Assembly: GCA_947644645.1 (NCBI GenBank)
Contig: CANSAF010000021.1
Coordinates: forward strand, 1 to 39,949
Origin: an uncultured Sporosarcina sp.
GTDB taxonomy: Bacteria; Bacillota; Bacilli; Bacillales_A; Planococcaceae
DNA: 39,949 bases
Reading direction: 5' to 3'
The position numbers and the translations under genes were made by a program. The notes beneath the pieces were generated by a model. The model saw nothing but the letters and a program-made list of their open reading frames with translations. It searched no databases and had not been told where the DNA came from. Shown here one piece after another: positions 25,353-33,504 of this stretch. How positions within the stretch are numbered: position 1 is the first letter of the stretch; each line of letters begins with the position of its first letter.

Positions 25353-26144
25353 TTATTTCCAGGGCAATAATTTAATTTCAATCCAATGGAGCAATCTATT
25401 AAACGTTAAACCTAATAAAGATAAGACTAACACGCCTACCATCAATTTCGTCGTAATCATTAAATTTCCATAATGTAAAACCATCGAACCGATACCATTT
25501 TGTGCTGCTATCATTTCTGCTGCAACTAATAATAGCAGTGAAGTTCCAGCCGCTAGCTTTAAACCTGCAAAAATCATCGGTAAAGCACCTGGTAAAATCA
25601 CTTTTCGGATGACATTAAAATGATTTGAACCGAAAGTGACCGCCGCTTTGATTAAAGATTGATCGACACTTTTCACACCTGAAAATGTATTAATGACCAC
25701 TGGGAAAAAGACGCCTAATGCGATAATCGTTACTTTTGAAAGTTCTCCAATTCCTAACCAAAGAACAAATAATGGCAATAAAGCAATCTTTGGAATTGGG
25801 TAAAGTGCATAGACGACTGGCGTTCCAATTGCATCTGCCCATCTAGAAAAACCTAATATAAGCCCTACGACAATCCCCACAACAGATCCAATCGCATAAC
25901 CGACACCAATTCGATAAAGACTTGGACCAAGATTTCGAGCAATTTCACCACTTACAAGCATTTCCCAACCTGTACGCACAATAGCAGAAGGTGCAGGTAA
26001 AAATAGTGGGGAAACCATTTTCGTACTTGAAATAATTTCCCATAATATGAGTAAGCCAACTAATCCTAAAACAGAAGCATATAATGGCACTTTTTTCTCT
26101 AAAAACGCAACACGGTTTGTAATGACTTTTTTATGTACGGCCAT
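25353..26144 (-). CDS. ABC transporter permease, SsuC/TauC family
   Basis: A 263-residue permease with about six membrane helices. Family marks are ALYPIPKIALLPLFVLWLG and SLIKAAVTFGSNHFNVIRKVILPGALP, which includes the EAA-like docking loop. Together with the ATPase (6 bases upstream) and the NMT1-like lipoprotein it forms an importer. Automatic annotation would say nitrate/sulfonate/taurine; the T-box at the head of the operon argues for an amino-acid-related substrate. The ATG follows AAGGGAGTGAATATAG. Confidence 0.9.
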   Translation of the reverse strand: MAVHKKVITNRVAFLEKKVPLYASVLGLVGLLILWEIISSTKMVSPLFLPAPSAIVRTGWEMLVSGEIARNLGPSLYRIGVGYAIGSVVGIVVGLILGFSRWADAIGTPVVYALYPIPKIALLPLFVLWLGIGELSKVTIIALGVFFPVVINTFSGVKSVDQSLIKAAVTFGSNHFNVIRKVILPGALPMIFAGLKLAAGTSLLLLVAAEMIAAQNGIGSMVLHYGNLMITTKLMVGVLVLSLLGLTFNRLLHWIEIKLLPWK

Positions 26145-26150
26145 CTATAT

Positions 26151-26921
26151 TCACTCCCTTAACGCTTCAACAGCATCATTACGAATCAATTGCCAAATTT
26201 CATCCGCATATCGTTCAAATTGTTCTCGATGCTCTTCTCCATCGCGCCCCATTTTAGGTAAATCAATCTCAATGACCTTTTTAATGCGTCCTGGATGTCT
26301 CGATAAAACAATAACTCGATCTGCTAAATAAACCGCTTCGTCAATATTATGTGTGACGTATAATGTGCTGAGTTGTGTACGGTTCCAGATGGCTAATAAT
26401 TCTTCTTGCATTAAAATCCTCGTTTGTGCATCTAATGCGGAAAACGGCTCGTCCATTAATAGTAAATCCGGCTCAACCGCAAGCGCGCGGCCAATGCCAA
26501 CGCGCTGCTTCATACCACCAGATAATTGTTTCGGGTAAGCATCTTTAAAATCCGTTAGGCCAACCATATCAATATATAAGTCGGCCTTTTCTTTCAATTC
26601 TTTCTTACTCACTTTTTTCTCTTCTAACCCGTAAATCACGTTTTGGTATACCGTTCGCCAAGGAAGCAAAGCAATTTCCTGAAAAACAATCGCTAAATTC
26701 GGCTCTTTTTCCATCATTCCTTCAAAATAAACAGAACCACTTGAAGGGGATAAAAGCCCCCCGACAATGTTTAAAAGCGTTGATTTTCCACATCCACTTG
26801 GACCGACTAGCACGACAAACTCTTTTTCATGAATTGAAAAATTAATATCCTCTAGCGCAGTCACTTCTTCTTTTTTTGAAGAGATGAATTTTTTTCCTAC
26901 ATTTTCAATAACAATTTTCAT
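26151..26921 (-). CDS. ABC transporter ATP-binding protein, SsuB/TauB family
   Basis: A 256-residue ATPase. Walker [10 protein letters not shown] (about 39-47), Q-loop [11 protein letters not shown], signature [15 protein letters not shown], Walker [13 protein letters not shown], switch His in [15 protein letters not shown]. All catalytic residues are present. It energises import through the permease next to it. The start follows GGGGAAGTGAAGTT, 16 bases after the binding-protein stop. Confidence 0.92.
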   Translation of the reverse strand: MKIVIENVGKKFISSKKEEVTALEDINFSIHEKEFVVLVGPSGCGKSTLLNIVGGLLSPSSGSVYFEGMMEKEPNLAIVFQEIALLPWRTVYQNVIYGLEEKKVSKKELKEKADLYIDMVGLTDFKDAYPKQLSGGMKQRVGIGRALAVEPDLLLMDEPFSALDAQTRILMQEELLAIWNRTQLSTLYVTHNIDEAVYLADRVIVLSRHPGRIKKVIEIDLPKMGRDGEEHREQFERYADEIWQLIRNDAVEALRE

Positions 26922-26937
26922 AACTTCACTTCCCCGT

Positions 26938-27978
26938 TTATTTCAATGCTTCCTCTAGTAAACTCGTATCTACAATTTCTGAAGCATCAATCGAACCATC
27001 GATTAAATTTTCTTTTGCGTACCAATCAATTTGCGTTTGGATATCTGAATCTAGTAATTTTCCATCGCGATCCATGTATGGAAGACCTTTTTTAATCAAC
27101 TCTTCTTCTTGATCTGTATATTCTGCAATAATTTTAATGACTTCATCGTAATTCTCGCCTGGTACAATTTCACCATCTACTTGATTCAAAACAGCGTCAT
27201 AGTAATAAGCAGTTGCTTTTGCGTAGGCTTTTAAAAACTTTGTTGCTGCATCCTTATTCCCTGCAAATTTTTCTGAGAAAAAGATTCCTGATGTTTGGTA
27301 TTCAATTTCGTCTCCTACTTCAGCAATCACTTTTCCATAACCTTCTTCTACAACTCTAGAAACATTTGGCTCATTCAATAAAATCGCATCTACTTGCTTA
27401 CTTTCCAATGTTTCCATAAGTCCTGGAATACTATTTAGTGGTACAAGTTCAACATCATCCGTTGTTAAACCATGTTCTTCCAAAAGTCTTCCAGCCATAT
27501 AATGGTATGTTGAACCTGTTTGTGTAATCCCAATCTTTTTACCTTTTAAATCAGCAATCGTTTCTACAGATGAATCATCCGGAACTAATACAGCTGAAGA
27601 TGAATAACCTTTTTCTTCTCTTCCTTTATCCGCAACAATCACCAATTTCTCGCCGCCTGCAACCATATTGTATAAACTTGCTGTAATTCCTGTTGCCCCA
27701 ACTTGAACATCGCCGCCCGCAGTCGCCACTGAAATCGGTTGTGCTGCATCAAACCAAGTTGCGCTTGCATCTAGCCCTTCTTCTTCAAAAAATCCTTTTT
27801 CAAGTGCAATAAATAATGGTGCTGAACTCGTTAATTTCAACATCCCAATTTCAATTTTTTCATTCTTACTTGACGAACTGTCTTCAGAACCTTCGTTTTT
27901 CTCCCCTGCATCATTTCCACAGGCAGCTAGAACCAATAATAAAATGGTAGCCAATAATAGCATCATGCTCTTTTTCAT
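26938..27978 (-). CDS. ABC transporter substrate-binding lipoprotein, NMT1/THI5-like
   Basis: A 346-residue lipoprotein: signal peptide with lipobox LAAC (Cys20), an acidic/serine linker, then a two-lobed binding domain. It opens with [29 protein letters not shown] and has [20 protein letters not shown], typical of the NMT1/THI5/SsuA-like fold. Known family substrates include sulfonates, nitrate, taurine and thiamine precursors. It is first in the operon, directly behind a T-box leader, so the cell treats its expression as a response to an uncharged tRNA. Tyrosine or a precursor is the leading guess; I cannot see the ligand from sequence. The ATG follows GGGGGAAAATGAC. Confidence 0.88.
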   Translation of the reverse strand: MKKSMMLLLATILLLVLAACGNDAGEKNEGSEDSSSSKNEKIEIGMLKLTSSAPLFIALEKGFFEEEGLDASATWFDAAQPISVATAGGDVQVGATGITASLYNMVAGGEKLVIVADKGREEKGYSSSAVLVPDDSSVETIADLKGKKIGITQTGSTYHYMAGRLLEEHGLTTDDVELVPLNSIPGLMETLESKQVDAILLNEPNVSRVVEEGYGKVIAEVGDEIEYQTSGIFFSEKFAGNKDAATKFLKAYAKATAYYYDAVLNQVDGEIVPGENYDEVIKIIAEYTDQEEELIKKGLPYMDRDGKLLDSDIQTQIDWYAKENLIDGSIDASEIVDTSLLEEALK

Positions 27979-28044
27979 GTCATTTTCCCCCTAATATATC
28001 GTTTTCACAGCTTTCTAAATCCCAAAATCCAGAAAAAAGGGTAT

Positions 28045-28249
28045 AAAAAAAACCCGTCCATCCCCTTGATAAGGGACGAAGAGTTCTCCGCGTTACCACC
28101 CTAAATTGATCCATCCGTTTTCACTGATGATCCACTTCATTGAATTTGAGAAAATCTGATGTTGTACTTCATACATATTGTTGCCTGAATTCACATTTAC
28201 CATTCAGTCTCTGGTTGCTGCAGACAATATAACTACTAATGCATCTCTC
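28045..28249 (-). promoter_or_regulatory. T-box leader of the ABC importer operon
   Basis: A complete T-box: Stem I with TTAGTAGTT and CAGAGAC, the element AGGGTGGTAACGCG (UGGU pairing with an ACCA tRNA end), and a terminator ending in TTTTTTTT. Its distal Stem I loop reads AATGGTAAATG instead of GGTTGGTG, so that region is diverged. The specifier strand reads GAAGTACAAC (28170-28161). UAC (28166-28164) followed by A would sense tRNA-Tyr; the reading straight after GAA would be GUA (Val). The operon should be induced when that tRNA is uncharged. Confidence 0.92.
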
Positions 28250-28306
28250 AAAATTATTTAATTATTATTTTTTTGATTACCCTTTGCGCAAAAGTAATTA
28301 TTTTGA

Positions 28307-28334
28307 ATTTTATCACACCAGAAATAGAAGTCAA
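28307..28334 (-). promoter_or_regulatory. Promoter of the T-box/ABC importer operon
   Basis: TTGACT, 16 bases, TAAAAT on the minus strand with a TG just before the -10 (TGTGATAAAAT). It lies about 58 bases upstream of Stem I. Confidence 0.7.
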
Positions 28335-28390
28335 GGCGTTTTTTAAGTTTCGAGTCAATTCATATGATTTAAAAAAGAATTGGAAGACGT

Positions 28391-28729
28391 TTATCTTCCA
28401 ATCCAATAGCCTAAAAAGGCAAGTAAAATCCCACCACCATATGTTGCGAAGGCATACACAACTCCATTTTTTCTCCGTTCAATGATTTCTTTCTGTAAAG
28501 TCGAAAATGTCGTCAGCGCACCGAGAAATCCTGATACGAGAAAAAATGTCCAAAGCTTTGGTAAAGACAAACCAAAAATGACACCGATTAAAAATGAACC
28601 GACTAAGTTAACAATCAATGTCCCTAGTGGAAAACGTGCTTTCTCATTCAACTTTTTCGATAAGATAAAACGAATGATTGCACCGAAAAAGCTACCCGCC
28701 CCGACGACTAAAATCTCGATGAATGTCAT
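28391..28729 (-). CDS. crcB: Fluoride channel subunit FluC/CrcB
   Basis: A 112-residue protein with four membrane helices. Motifs: GAGSFFGAIIRFILSKK at the N-terminus, TLIVNLVGSFLIG, and GFLGALTTFSTL, the phenylalanine-box region of the fluoride pathway. FluC exports fluoride as a dual-topology dimer; in many Bacillales two paralogues pair. The ATG at 28729 overlaps the stop of the upstream crcB (ATGA), which decides against a GTG at 28741. Confidence 0.9.
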   Translation of the reverse strand: MTFIEILVVGAGSFFGAIIRFILSKKLNEKARFPLGTLIVNLVGSFLIGVIFGLSLPKLWTFFLVSGFLGALTTFSTLQKEIIERRKNGVVYAFATYGGGILLAFLGYWIGR

Positions 28730-29103
28730 GTTAGTTTCCACTTCCTACCACAATGAAATCCAAATAATCCCATGCAAATTCCGCCTATAACGCTAGCACT
28801 GACATACAGAATCGCTATTAAGAATTTACCGCTTTCAAAAAGCAAAACTGTTTCTATACTGAATGCAGAGAAGGTTGAAAATGAGCCTAAAAACCCAACC
28901 GTAATCATTTCTTTTAGTTGTTTATTTTTCAGCACATGATCTAATACACCTGTTGCGATTAAACATAATAACCATGTCGCTACTAAATTCACGAAAATTG
29001 TCGCGACTGGAAAAGCATGTCCTTCCCCCATCCAAAGACCAATGGAAGTTCGTAAAATCGCACCGAACATTCCCGCGACACCGACCCACACCAATTGTTT
29101 CAT
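28726..29103 (-). CDS. crcB: Fluoride channel subunit FluC/CrcB (paralogue)
   Basis: A 125-residue four-helix protein: VAGMFGAILRTSIGLWMG, TIFVNLVATWLL and GFLGSFSTFSAF mark it as FluC/CrcB. With the overlapping second copy it probably forms a heterodimeric fluoride exporter in opposite orientations. Its ATG lies two bases after the stop of the helicase gene, with only a weak ribosome site (GAGCGGGTG), so it is co-transcribed with the helicase. No fluoride riboswitch is visible before it. Confidence 0.9.
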   Translation of the reverse strand: MKQLVWVGVAGMFGAILRTSIGLWMGEGHAFPVATIFVNLVATWLLCLIATGVLDHVLKNKQLKEMITVGFLGSFSTFSAFSIETVLLFESGKFLIAILYVSASVIGGICMGLFGFHCGRKWKLT

Positions 29104-29105
29104 CT

Positions 29106-31256
29106 TTACACCCGCTCAATAAAACCGTATTGTAAAATCGTATTCGTATCAAATTCCTTCTGTTCATGTTCAAACTGGATTTTTACTTTGCTGTCTACAG
29201 ATAAAATTTTCCCTTTGCCAAATACACGATGAACCACTTCTAAACCAACCGATAGTTCCTGTCGATTTTGAATGCCTTTAGGATTGACTTGTACCGTTTT
29301 TCGCTGGACTTGCTTTGTCGCTATAGTTTTTCGTTTTTCCACTGGCGCTTGATTAGGATTTATGATGCGGCGTACTTCATTTAGAAAACGAGAATCTTCT
29401 TTTTTCTTCCCCTCATCTTCTTGGAATGACAAAAGTTCCAATCGATTTTTTGCACGTGTCATACCAACATAAAATAGGCGTCTAGCCTCTTCCAAAGTAC
29501 GCACATCTTGTTCATCTTCCTCTGATGGAATAATTCCTTTTTGTAAATCAATCATAAACACACGTCCAAATTCCAATCCTTTTGAACTATGAAAAGTCGA
29601 TAAAGTCACTGCATTTTCAGGAGGATTAAACTTCGCTGTTTGAACGGCTTCTTCCAATTCCTTCAAACGCTGCGCGAACTCAACCATCGTTCGAAGCGGC
29701 ATCGCAATATTTTCAAGCGTATCTAAAATATCGTTCAAATGATCAAATCGATAACCAAACTTCTCCGCCCGACTCTTTAAAGCCGCTTCATAACCTAAAT
29801 CTTCCCGAATTAATTGAATGACACGCATCGGACGCATCTCTGGAATAACTTCATAACCTTTTTTATAATCTTGTAGTTTTTTCACTTGTCGTTCTTTTAA
29901 AGGAACTGTCTTCATAAATACATCAAATACATTGCCAGACGCCTTCGCATTTTGAAATTTCGTCACCTGACTTCTCGATACATATAAATTCATTTTCAAA
30001 ATAATTTTCGCGAAAATATCTTTTCGCTCGACATTAAAACTAAGTCGCATAAAGTTTAATATATCTTCAATAATCCAGTGATTAAAGAATTTATCATCCG
30101 CATCTTTCATATAAAATGGAATTCCTCGGCGATGAAGCTCACTCACATACATGGTAGAAGATGCATTATTTCTAAATAAAATCGCCGTCTCACTTAAGTT
30201 TTTTTCATTTAATAATTCATAAATGACATAATCTAGCTGATCTTTTGGCGTGCTCACTTGCTTGAGTTGAATCGGCTTGTTTGCCGCATTTTTCGTAAAC
30301 ATTTGTTTCGGATAACGATCTTGGTTTCGCGTAATAAACTTTGCGGCTGTTTCTACAATTTCTTTTGAGGAGCGATAATTTTGTTCCATTTGAAGAATTA
30401 AAGCATCTGGATACACTTTTTTAAACTCCAATAAATAAGTTGGATCCGCACCACGCCACGTATAAATGGACTGATCATCATCCGCAACGACACATAAATT
30501 TCCGTGATACGCGACTAAATGTTCTACAATCATATGTTGAACGAGCGATGTATCCTGACTTTCATCTGTTAATAAATAATCAAAACGTCCCCTAAATTCA
30601 TCTGCCAACGCATCATCCAAACGAAGTGCTTCTTCAGCAAGCACCAACATATCGTCAAAATCAACATAAATAAAATGCGTTTGTTTTGTTTTATGTTGTT
30701 CATATTTTTTCGCAATTAAACTTGCATTTTTAAAAGGCTGTTCGACTTCTTCCCATTTATCCATCGGAATTAATTTATTTTTTAAACCGCTAATAAATGT
30801 CGATAATGTTCCGAGTTCATCATCCGTACAATCTTCTTTTAACACGTCTTTATAAATACGTTTCAGTAAAGATTGTTTATTAAACTGATGGCTTCCTTTT
30901 CCTTCAATTAACTCGTAATTTCTATCTGTTTTTTCTAAATAATGTCTTGTAATTTCAAACGCCAAACTATGGATGGTCGAAAAATTAACAGAAGGAAGAT
31001 GCGGAAATAACTTTTCAAATCTCGCTTTCATATCCGCCGCAGAAGCGCGACTAAACGTAATCGCTTTGATGCGTGATGGGGGGACTTTCTTTTCCTCAAT
31101 CAAATAACCAATTCGCATAATCATCGTCGTTGTTTTTCCAGATCCTGGGCAAGCAAGTAATAAAAGTGGACCTTCCGTTTCAAGTACTGCTTGCTGTTGT
31201 ACCGCATTCAATTCGATTCCAAGCTCTTCTTTTTTCCGTTCAAAAAAATCACGCAT
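29106..31256 (-). CDS. UvrD/Rep-family ATP-dependent DNA helicase (YjcD-like)
   Basis: A 716-residue superfamily 1A helicase. Motif I LLLACPGSGKTT (about 29-40), Ia ITFSRASAADM, II LLTDESQD, III VADDDQSIYTWRGA, IV QMEQNYRSS, V LSTFHSSKGLEF, VI RRLFYVGMTRAKNRLEL. The C-terminal part ends with a segment GLEVVHRVFGKGKILSVD, a Tudor-like tail as in PcrA/YjcD. PcrA is normally about 740 residues and linked to ligA, so this is more likely the second paralogue. It unwinds DNA 3' to 5' in repair or recombination. The ATG at 31256 lies nine bases after AAGGAG. The crcB pair follows directly. Confidence 0.9.
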   Translation of the reverse strand: MRDFFERKKEELGIELNAVQQQAVLETEGPLLLLACPGSGKTTTMIMRIGYLIEEKKVPPSRIKAITFSRASAADMKARFEKLFPHLPSVNFSTIHSLAFEITRHYLEKTDRNYELIEGKGSHQFNKQSLLKRIYKDVLKEDCTDDELGTLSTFISGLKNKLIPMDKWEEVEQPFKNASLIAKKYEQHKTKQTHFIYVDFDDMLVLAEEALRLDDALADEFRGRFDYLLTDESQDTSLVQHMIVEHLVAYHGNLCVVADDDQSIYTWRGADPTYLLEFKKVYPDALILQMEQNYRSSKEIVETAAKFITRNQDRYPKQMFTKNAANKPIQLKQVSTPKDQLDYVIYELLNEKNLSETAILFRNNASSTMYVSELHRRGIPFYMKDADDKFFNHWIIEDILNFMRLSFNVERKDIFAKIILKMNLYVSRSQVTKFQNAKASGNVFDVFMKTVPLKERQVKKLQDYKKGYEVIPEMRPMRVIQLIREDLGYEAALKSRAEKFGYRFDHLNDILDTLENIAMPLRTMVEFAQRLKELEEAVQTAKFNPPENAVTLSTFHSSKGLEFGRVFMIDLQKGIIPSEEDEQDVRTLEEARRLFYVGMTRAKNRLELLSFQEDEGKKKEDSRFLNEVRRIINPNQAPVEKRKTIATKQVQRKTVQVNPKGIQNRQELSVGLEVVHRVFGKGKILSVDSKVKIQFEHEQKEFDTNTILQYGFIERV

Positions 31257-31334
31257 CACACATAACTCCTTCAATAACTAGTCTTTTTAATTTAACATAA
31301 TTTTTTGTAGAAAGCTTTTATTCGAGAGTGAATT

Positions 31335-31370
31335 CAAAAAAGACGTCTGCACCTACATGGGCGGACGTCT
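31335..31370 (-). terminator. Terminator after the signal peptidase gene
   Basis: AGACGTCCGC/GCAGACGTCT stem followed by TTTTTT on the minus strand. Confidence 0.87.
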
Positions 31371-31376
31371 AACTTT

Positions 31377-31904
31377 TTATTTGGGAATCCCAATCATTTT
31401 AAATGGATAAATACGAAACGATACTTTTCCACTAACAGCATTTTTTTCAATTGGACCTAATTCACGGCTATCTCGGCTATGATGACGATTATCTCCAAGA
31501 ACAAAATAATGCCCTTCAGGTACATGCACTTCAAAATTTTCCGTTAGCCGCATGCCATTATATAATTTGTCTTTATTTTCTTGTATGTACGGTTCTTCAT
31601 ACTCAACACCGTTAATAAATAAATGATCGTCTTTCATCACAACATAATCTCCAGGTAAACCAATGACACGTTTAATATAATACTCATCTGAAATTGGCGA
31701 CTCAAAAACAATCATGTCAAAATTTTTAATCGCGTGCAATTTCCCGATAACCAGTCGCTCATTATGTTCAAATGTTGGCTCCATTGATTGACCAGATACT
31801 GTGACGGGTGTAAATAAAAATTGGCGGACGAGTAGCGCAAGAATCAAAGCAACGGCTACTGATTTTGACCAAGAAATAACTTCCCTTTTTGTTTTATCTT
31901 TCAT
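31377..31904 (-). CDS. Type I signal peptidase (SipS/SipT-like)
   Basis: A 175-residue membrane protease with one N-terminal helix (about 14-30). The catalytic Ser40 is in VSGQSMEPTF and the general-base Lys78 in YYIKRVIGLPGD; box E appears as YFVLGDNRHHSRDSRELG. It removes signal peptides from exported proteins at the outer face of the membrane. It is of typical Gram-positive size. The ATG follows AGGGGGAAGATAA. The gene is 24 bases downstream of the alpha/beta hydrolase gene in the same direction, so the two are probably co-transcribed. Confidence 0.93.
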   Translation of the reverse strand: MKDKTKREVISWSKSVAVALILALLVRQFLFTPVTVSGQSMEPTFEHNERLVIGKLHAIKNFDMIVFESPISDEYYIKRVIGLPGDYVVMKDDHLFINGVEYEEPYIQENKDKLYNGMRLTENFEVHVPEGHYFVLGDNRHHSRDSRELGPIEKNAVSGKVSFRIYPFKMIGIPK

Positions 31905-31928
31905 TTATCTTCCCCCTAACAAATTCCC

Positions 31929-32717
31929 TTACACGACATAACCTAATGACCGTAATGTAGTATGCATAAATGCTTCCGTATATAAAAAGACTTCTTCTCG
32001 CTCAGGCTCTTGATGAAGATCATGGAAAAGCCCTTTCCATTCCTTATATTGGAACTCCGTAATTTGCTGGCGCAACAGCCATTCTTTCGCTGTTTCAATA
32101 TGAATCATTTTATCTTCTTCCGCAACATGCATTAAAACAGGCACATTGCGAATCGTCCCATCATACTGGGCAACAGCTTTCATAAATTGCTGCAATTCTC
32201 GGTACCAACCAGCCGTTACAGTAGAGCTATATAATTTATCATTTTTAGATTCTAAATAAATCTCTGTATTCCGCGTTAATAATTCTATTTCGACATTATG
32301 ATTAATTTTCATTGACGAAGATAATTTTGTTAAAACTGTTGAGAATTTTGCTGGCTGATGCTTTAGAGACAACCAAGGGGAATTTAAAATGGCACCTGCA
32401 CAAACAATTTTTTCTGTTTGTAAAATACGCATCGCAATCGTAGCCCCAAGTCCTTGTCCCATAATAAATAATGGTAAACCGTCTGCCAAACCAACATCGA
32501 GCAATTTTTTTACATAATTGACATATGTATCGAATCTTTCATTATGAATCGTTCGTCCATCTTGCATCCCATGTCCAGGCAAATCGCCCATGACAACATG
32601 AAAATTACTATTTCGAAGTCTTTGAATAAACCACGCATACCTGCGATGATGTTCATAAGCATTATGAATAATCGCCACAACCGCTTTCGGCTGTCCTTCC
32701 GCTTCCCATTTCCACAT
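31929..32717 (-). CDS. Alpha/beta hydrolase-fold protein lacking the nucleophile serine
   Basis: A 262-residue protein related to the monoacylglycerol lipase/YtpA group. It keeps the overall frame: IIHNAYEHHRRYAWF (usually HGxxEHxxRY), VVMGDLPGHG, and a nucleophile elbow at IMGQGLGATIA. The elbow, normally GxSxG, reads G87-Q-G-L-G91, so the serine is a glycine (position 89). The acid and histidine appear kept in EEDKMIH and GLFHDLHQE. It is therefore probably not a serine hydrolase and may be a pseudoenzyme with a binding role. The ATG at 32717 follows GGAGGATTGTCC. It lies upstream of the signal peptidase gene and divergent from the carbonic-anhydrase-like gene. Confidence 0.82.
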   Translation of the reverse strand: MWKWEAEGQPKAVVAIIHNAYEHHRRYAWFIQRLRNSNFHVVMGDLPGHGMQDGRTIHNERFDTYVNYVKKLLDVGLADGLPLFIMGQGLGATIAMRILQTEKIVCAGAILNSPWLSLKHQPAKFSTVLTKLSSSMKINHNVEIELLTRNTEIYLESKNDKLYSSTVTAGWYRELQQFMKAVAQYDGTIRNVPVLMHVAEEDKMIHIETAKEWLLRQQITEFQYKEWKGLFHDLHQEPEREEVFLYTEAFMHTTLRSLGYVV

Positions 32718-32809
32718 GGACAATCCTCCTTTATTGATCAATTTCTACACTGTTCCAAATTATATTTGTTAAGATAATTATATACTAATTCAGGAAAAGA
32801 GGAGAGAAA

Positions 32810-33322
32810 ATGATTTATCCTTATCAAGAAATTTCACCTAAAATTGATCCAACGGTCTTTATTGCAGACTATGCAACGATTACAGGAGATGTGACCATTG
32901 GCGCGAATTCTTCTATTTGGTTTAACACTGTCATTCGCGGCGACGTATCGCCTGTGATCATCGGAGAAAATGTCAGTGTACAAGATTTAAGCTGTCTCCA
33001 CCAAAGCCCAAATAAACCGCTCATCATAGAAGATGACGTTATTGTCGGACATAAGGTTACACTGCATAGTTGCATCATTCGAAAAAAAGCATTAATTGGG
33101 ATGGGTTCTATTATTTTAGACGGGGCAGAAATTGGGGAAGGTGCATTTATCGGAGCAGGTGCGCTCGTTCCACCAGGTATGAAAATTCCTCCAAACATGT
33201 TGGCACTCGGTTCTCCCGCAAAAGTCGTTCGCGAAGTAACAGACGCTGACCGAAAAGACATGGAAAGAATCGTTCGTGAATATGTCGAAAAAGGACAGTA
33301 TTATAAGGGATTGCAAAAATAA
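32810..33322 (+). CDS. Gamma-carbonic-anhydrase-like hexapeptide protein (YtoA-like)
   Basis: A 170-residue left-handed beta-helix protein with hexapeptide repeats throughout (for example ITGDVTIGANSSIWFNTVIRGD, VIVGHKVTLHSC and GAFIGAGALVPPGMKIP). Zinc ligands of the gamma class are plausible in CLHQ and in GHKVTLH. It may hydrate carbon dioxide or only bind zinc; members of this group vary in activity. It ends with the GSPAKVVREV segment common to the family. The ATG follows AGGAGAGAAA. Monocistronic, closed by a strong terminator. Confidence 0.9.
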   Translation: MIYPYQEISPKIDPTVFIADYATITGDVTIGANSSIWFNTVIRGDVSPVIIGENVSVQDLSCLHQSPNKPLIIEDDVIVGHKVTLHSCIIRKKALIGMGSIILDGAEIGEGAFIGAGALVPPGMKIPPNMLALGSPAKVVREVTDADRKDMERIVREYVEKGQYYKGLQK

Positions 33323-33372
33323 AGAGACTGTCCCGCCAAGTGTGGTTGTCTTGGCGGAACGTCTCTTGTTTG
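33323..33372 (+). terminator. Terminator after the carbonic-anhydrase-like gene
   Basis: CCGCCAAG/CTTGGCGG inner stem inside an AGAGAC/GTCTCT outer stem, followed by TGTTTGTG. Its build (outer and inner stem with a mismatch region) resembles the composite terminators elsewhere in the window. Confidence 0.8.
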
Positions 33373-33504
33373 TGTGTTCGTGGACGATATATAATAGTTC
33401 TCCATTTTGAGTTAATCTTCCGAAACGCTTCAATTGGTATCGTTTATTAATACTTTAATAAATTTTCGTCCCTTTATGAGCATTGAAAATTACACTGCTA
33501 TTAT

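Noticed and set aside
28045-28249. Fluoride riboswitch for the crcB genes
   Set aside because: The element has full T-box hallmarks and points away from crcB, toward the ABC operon.
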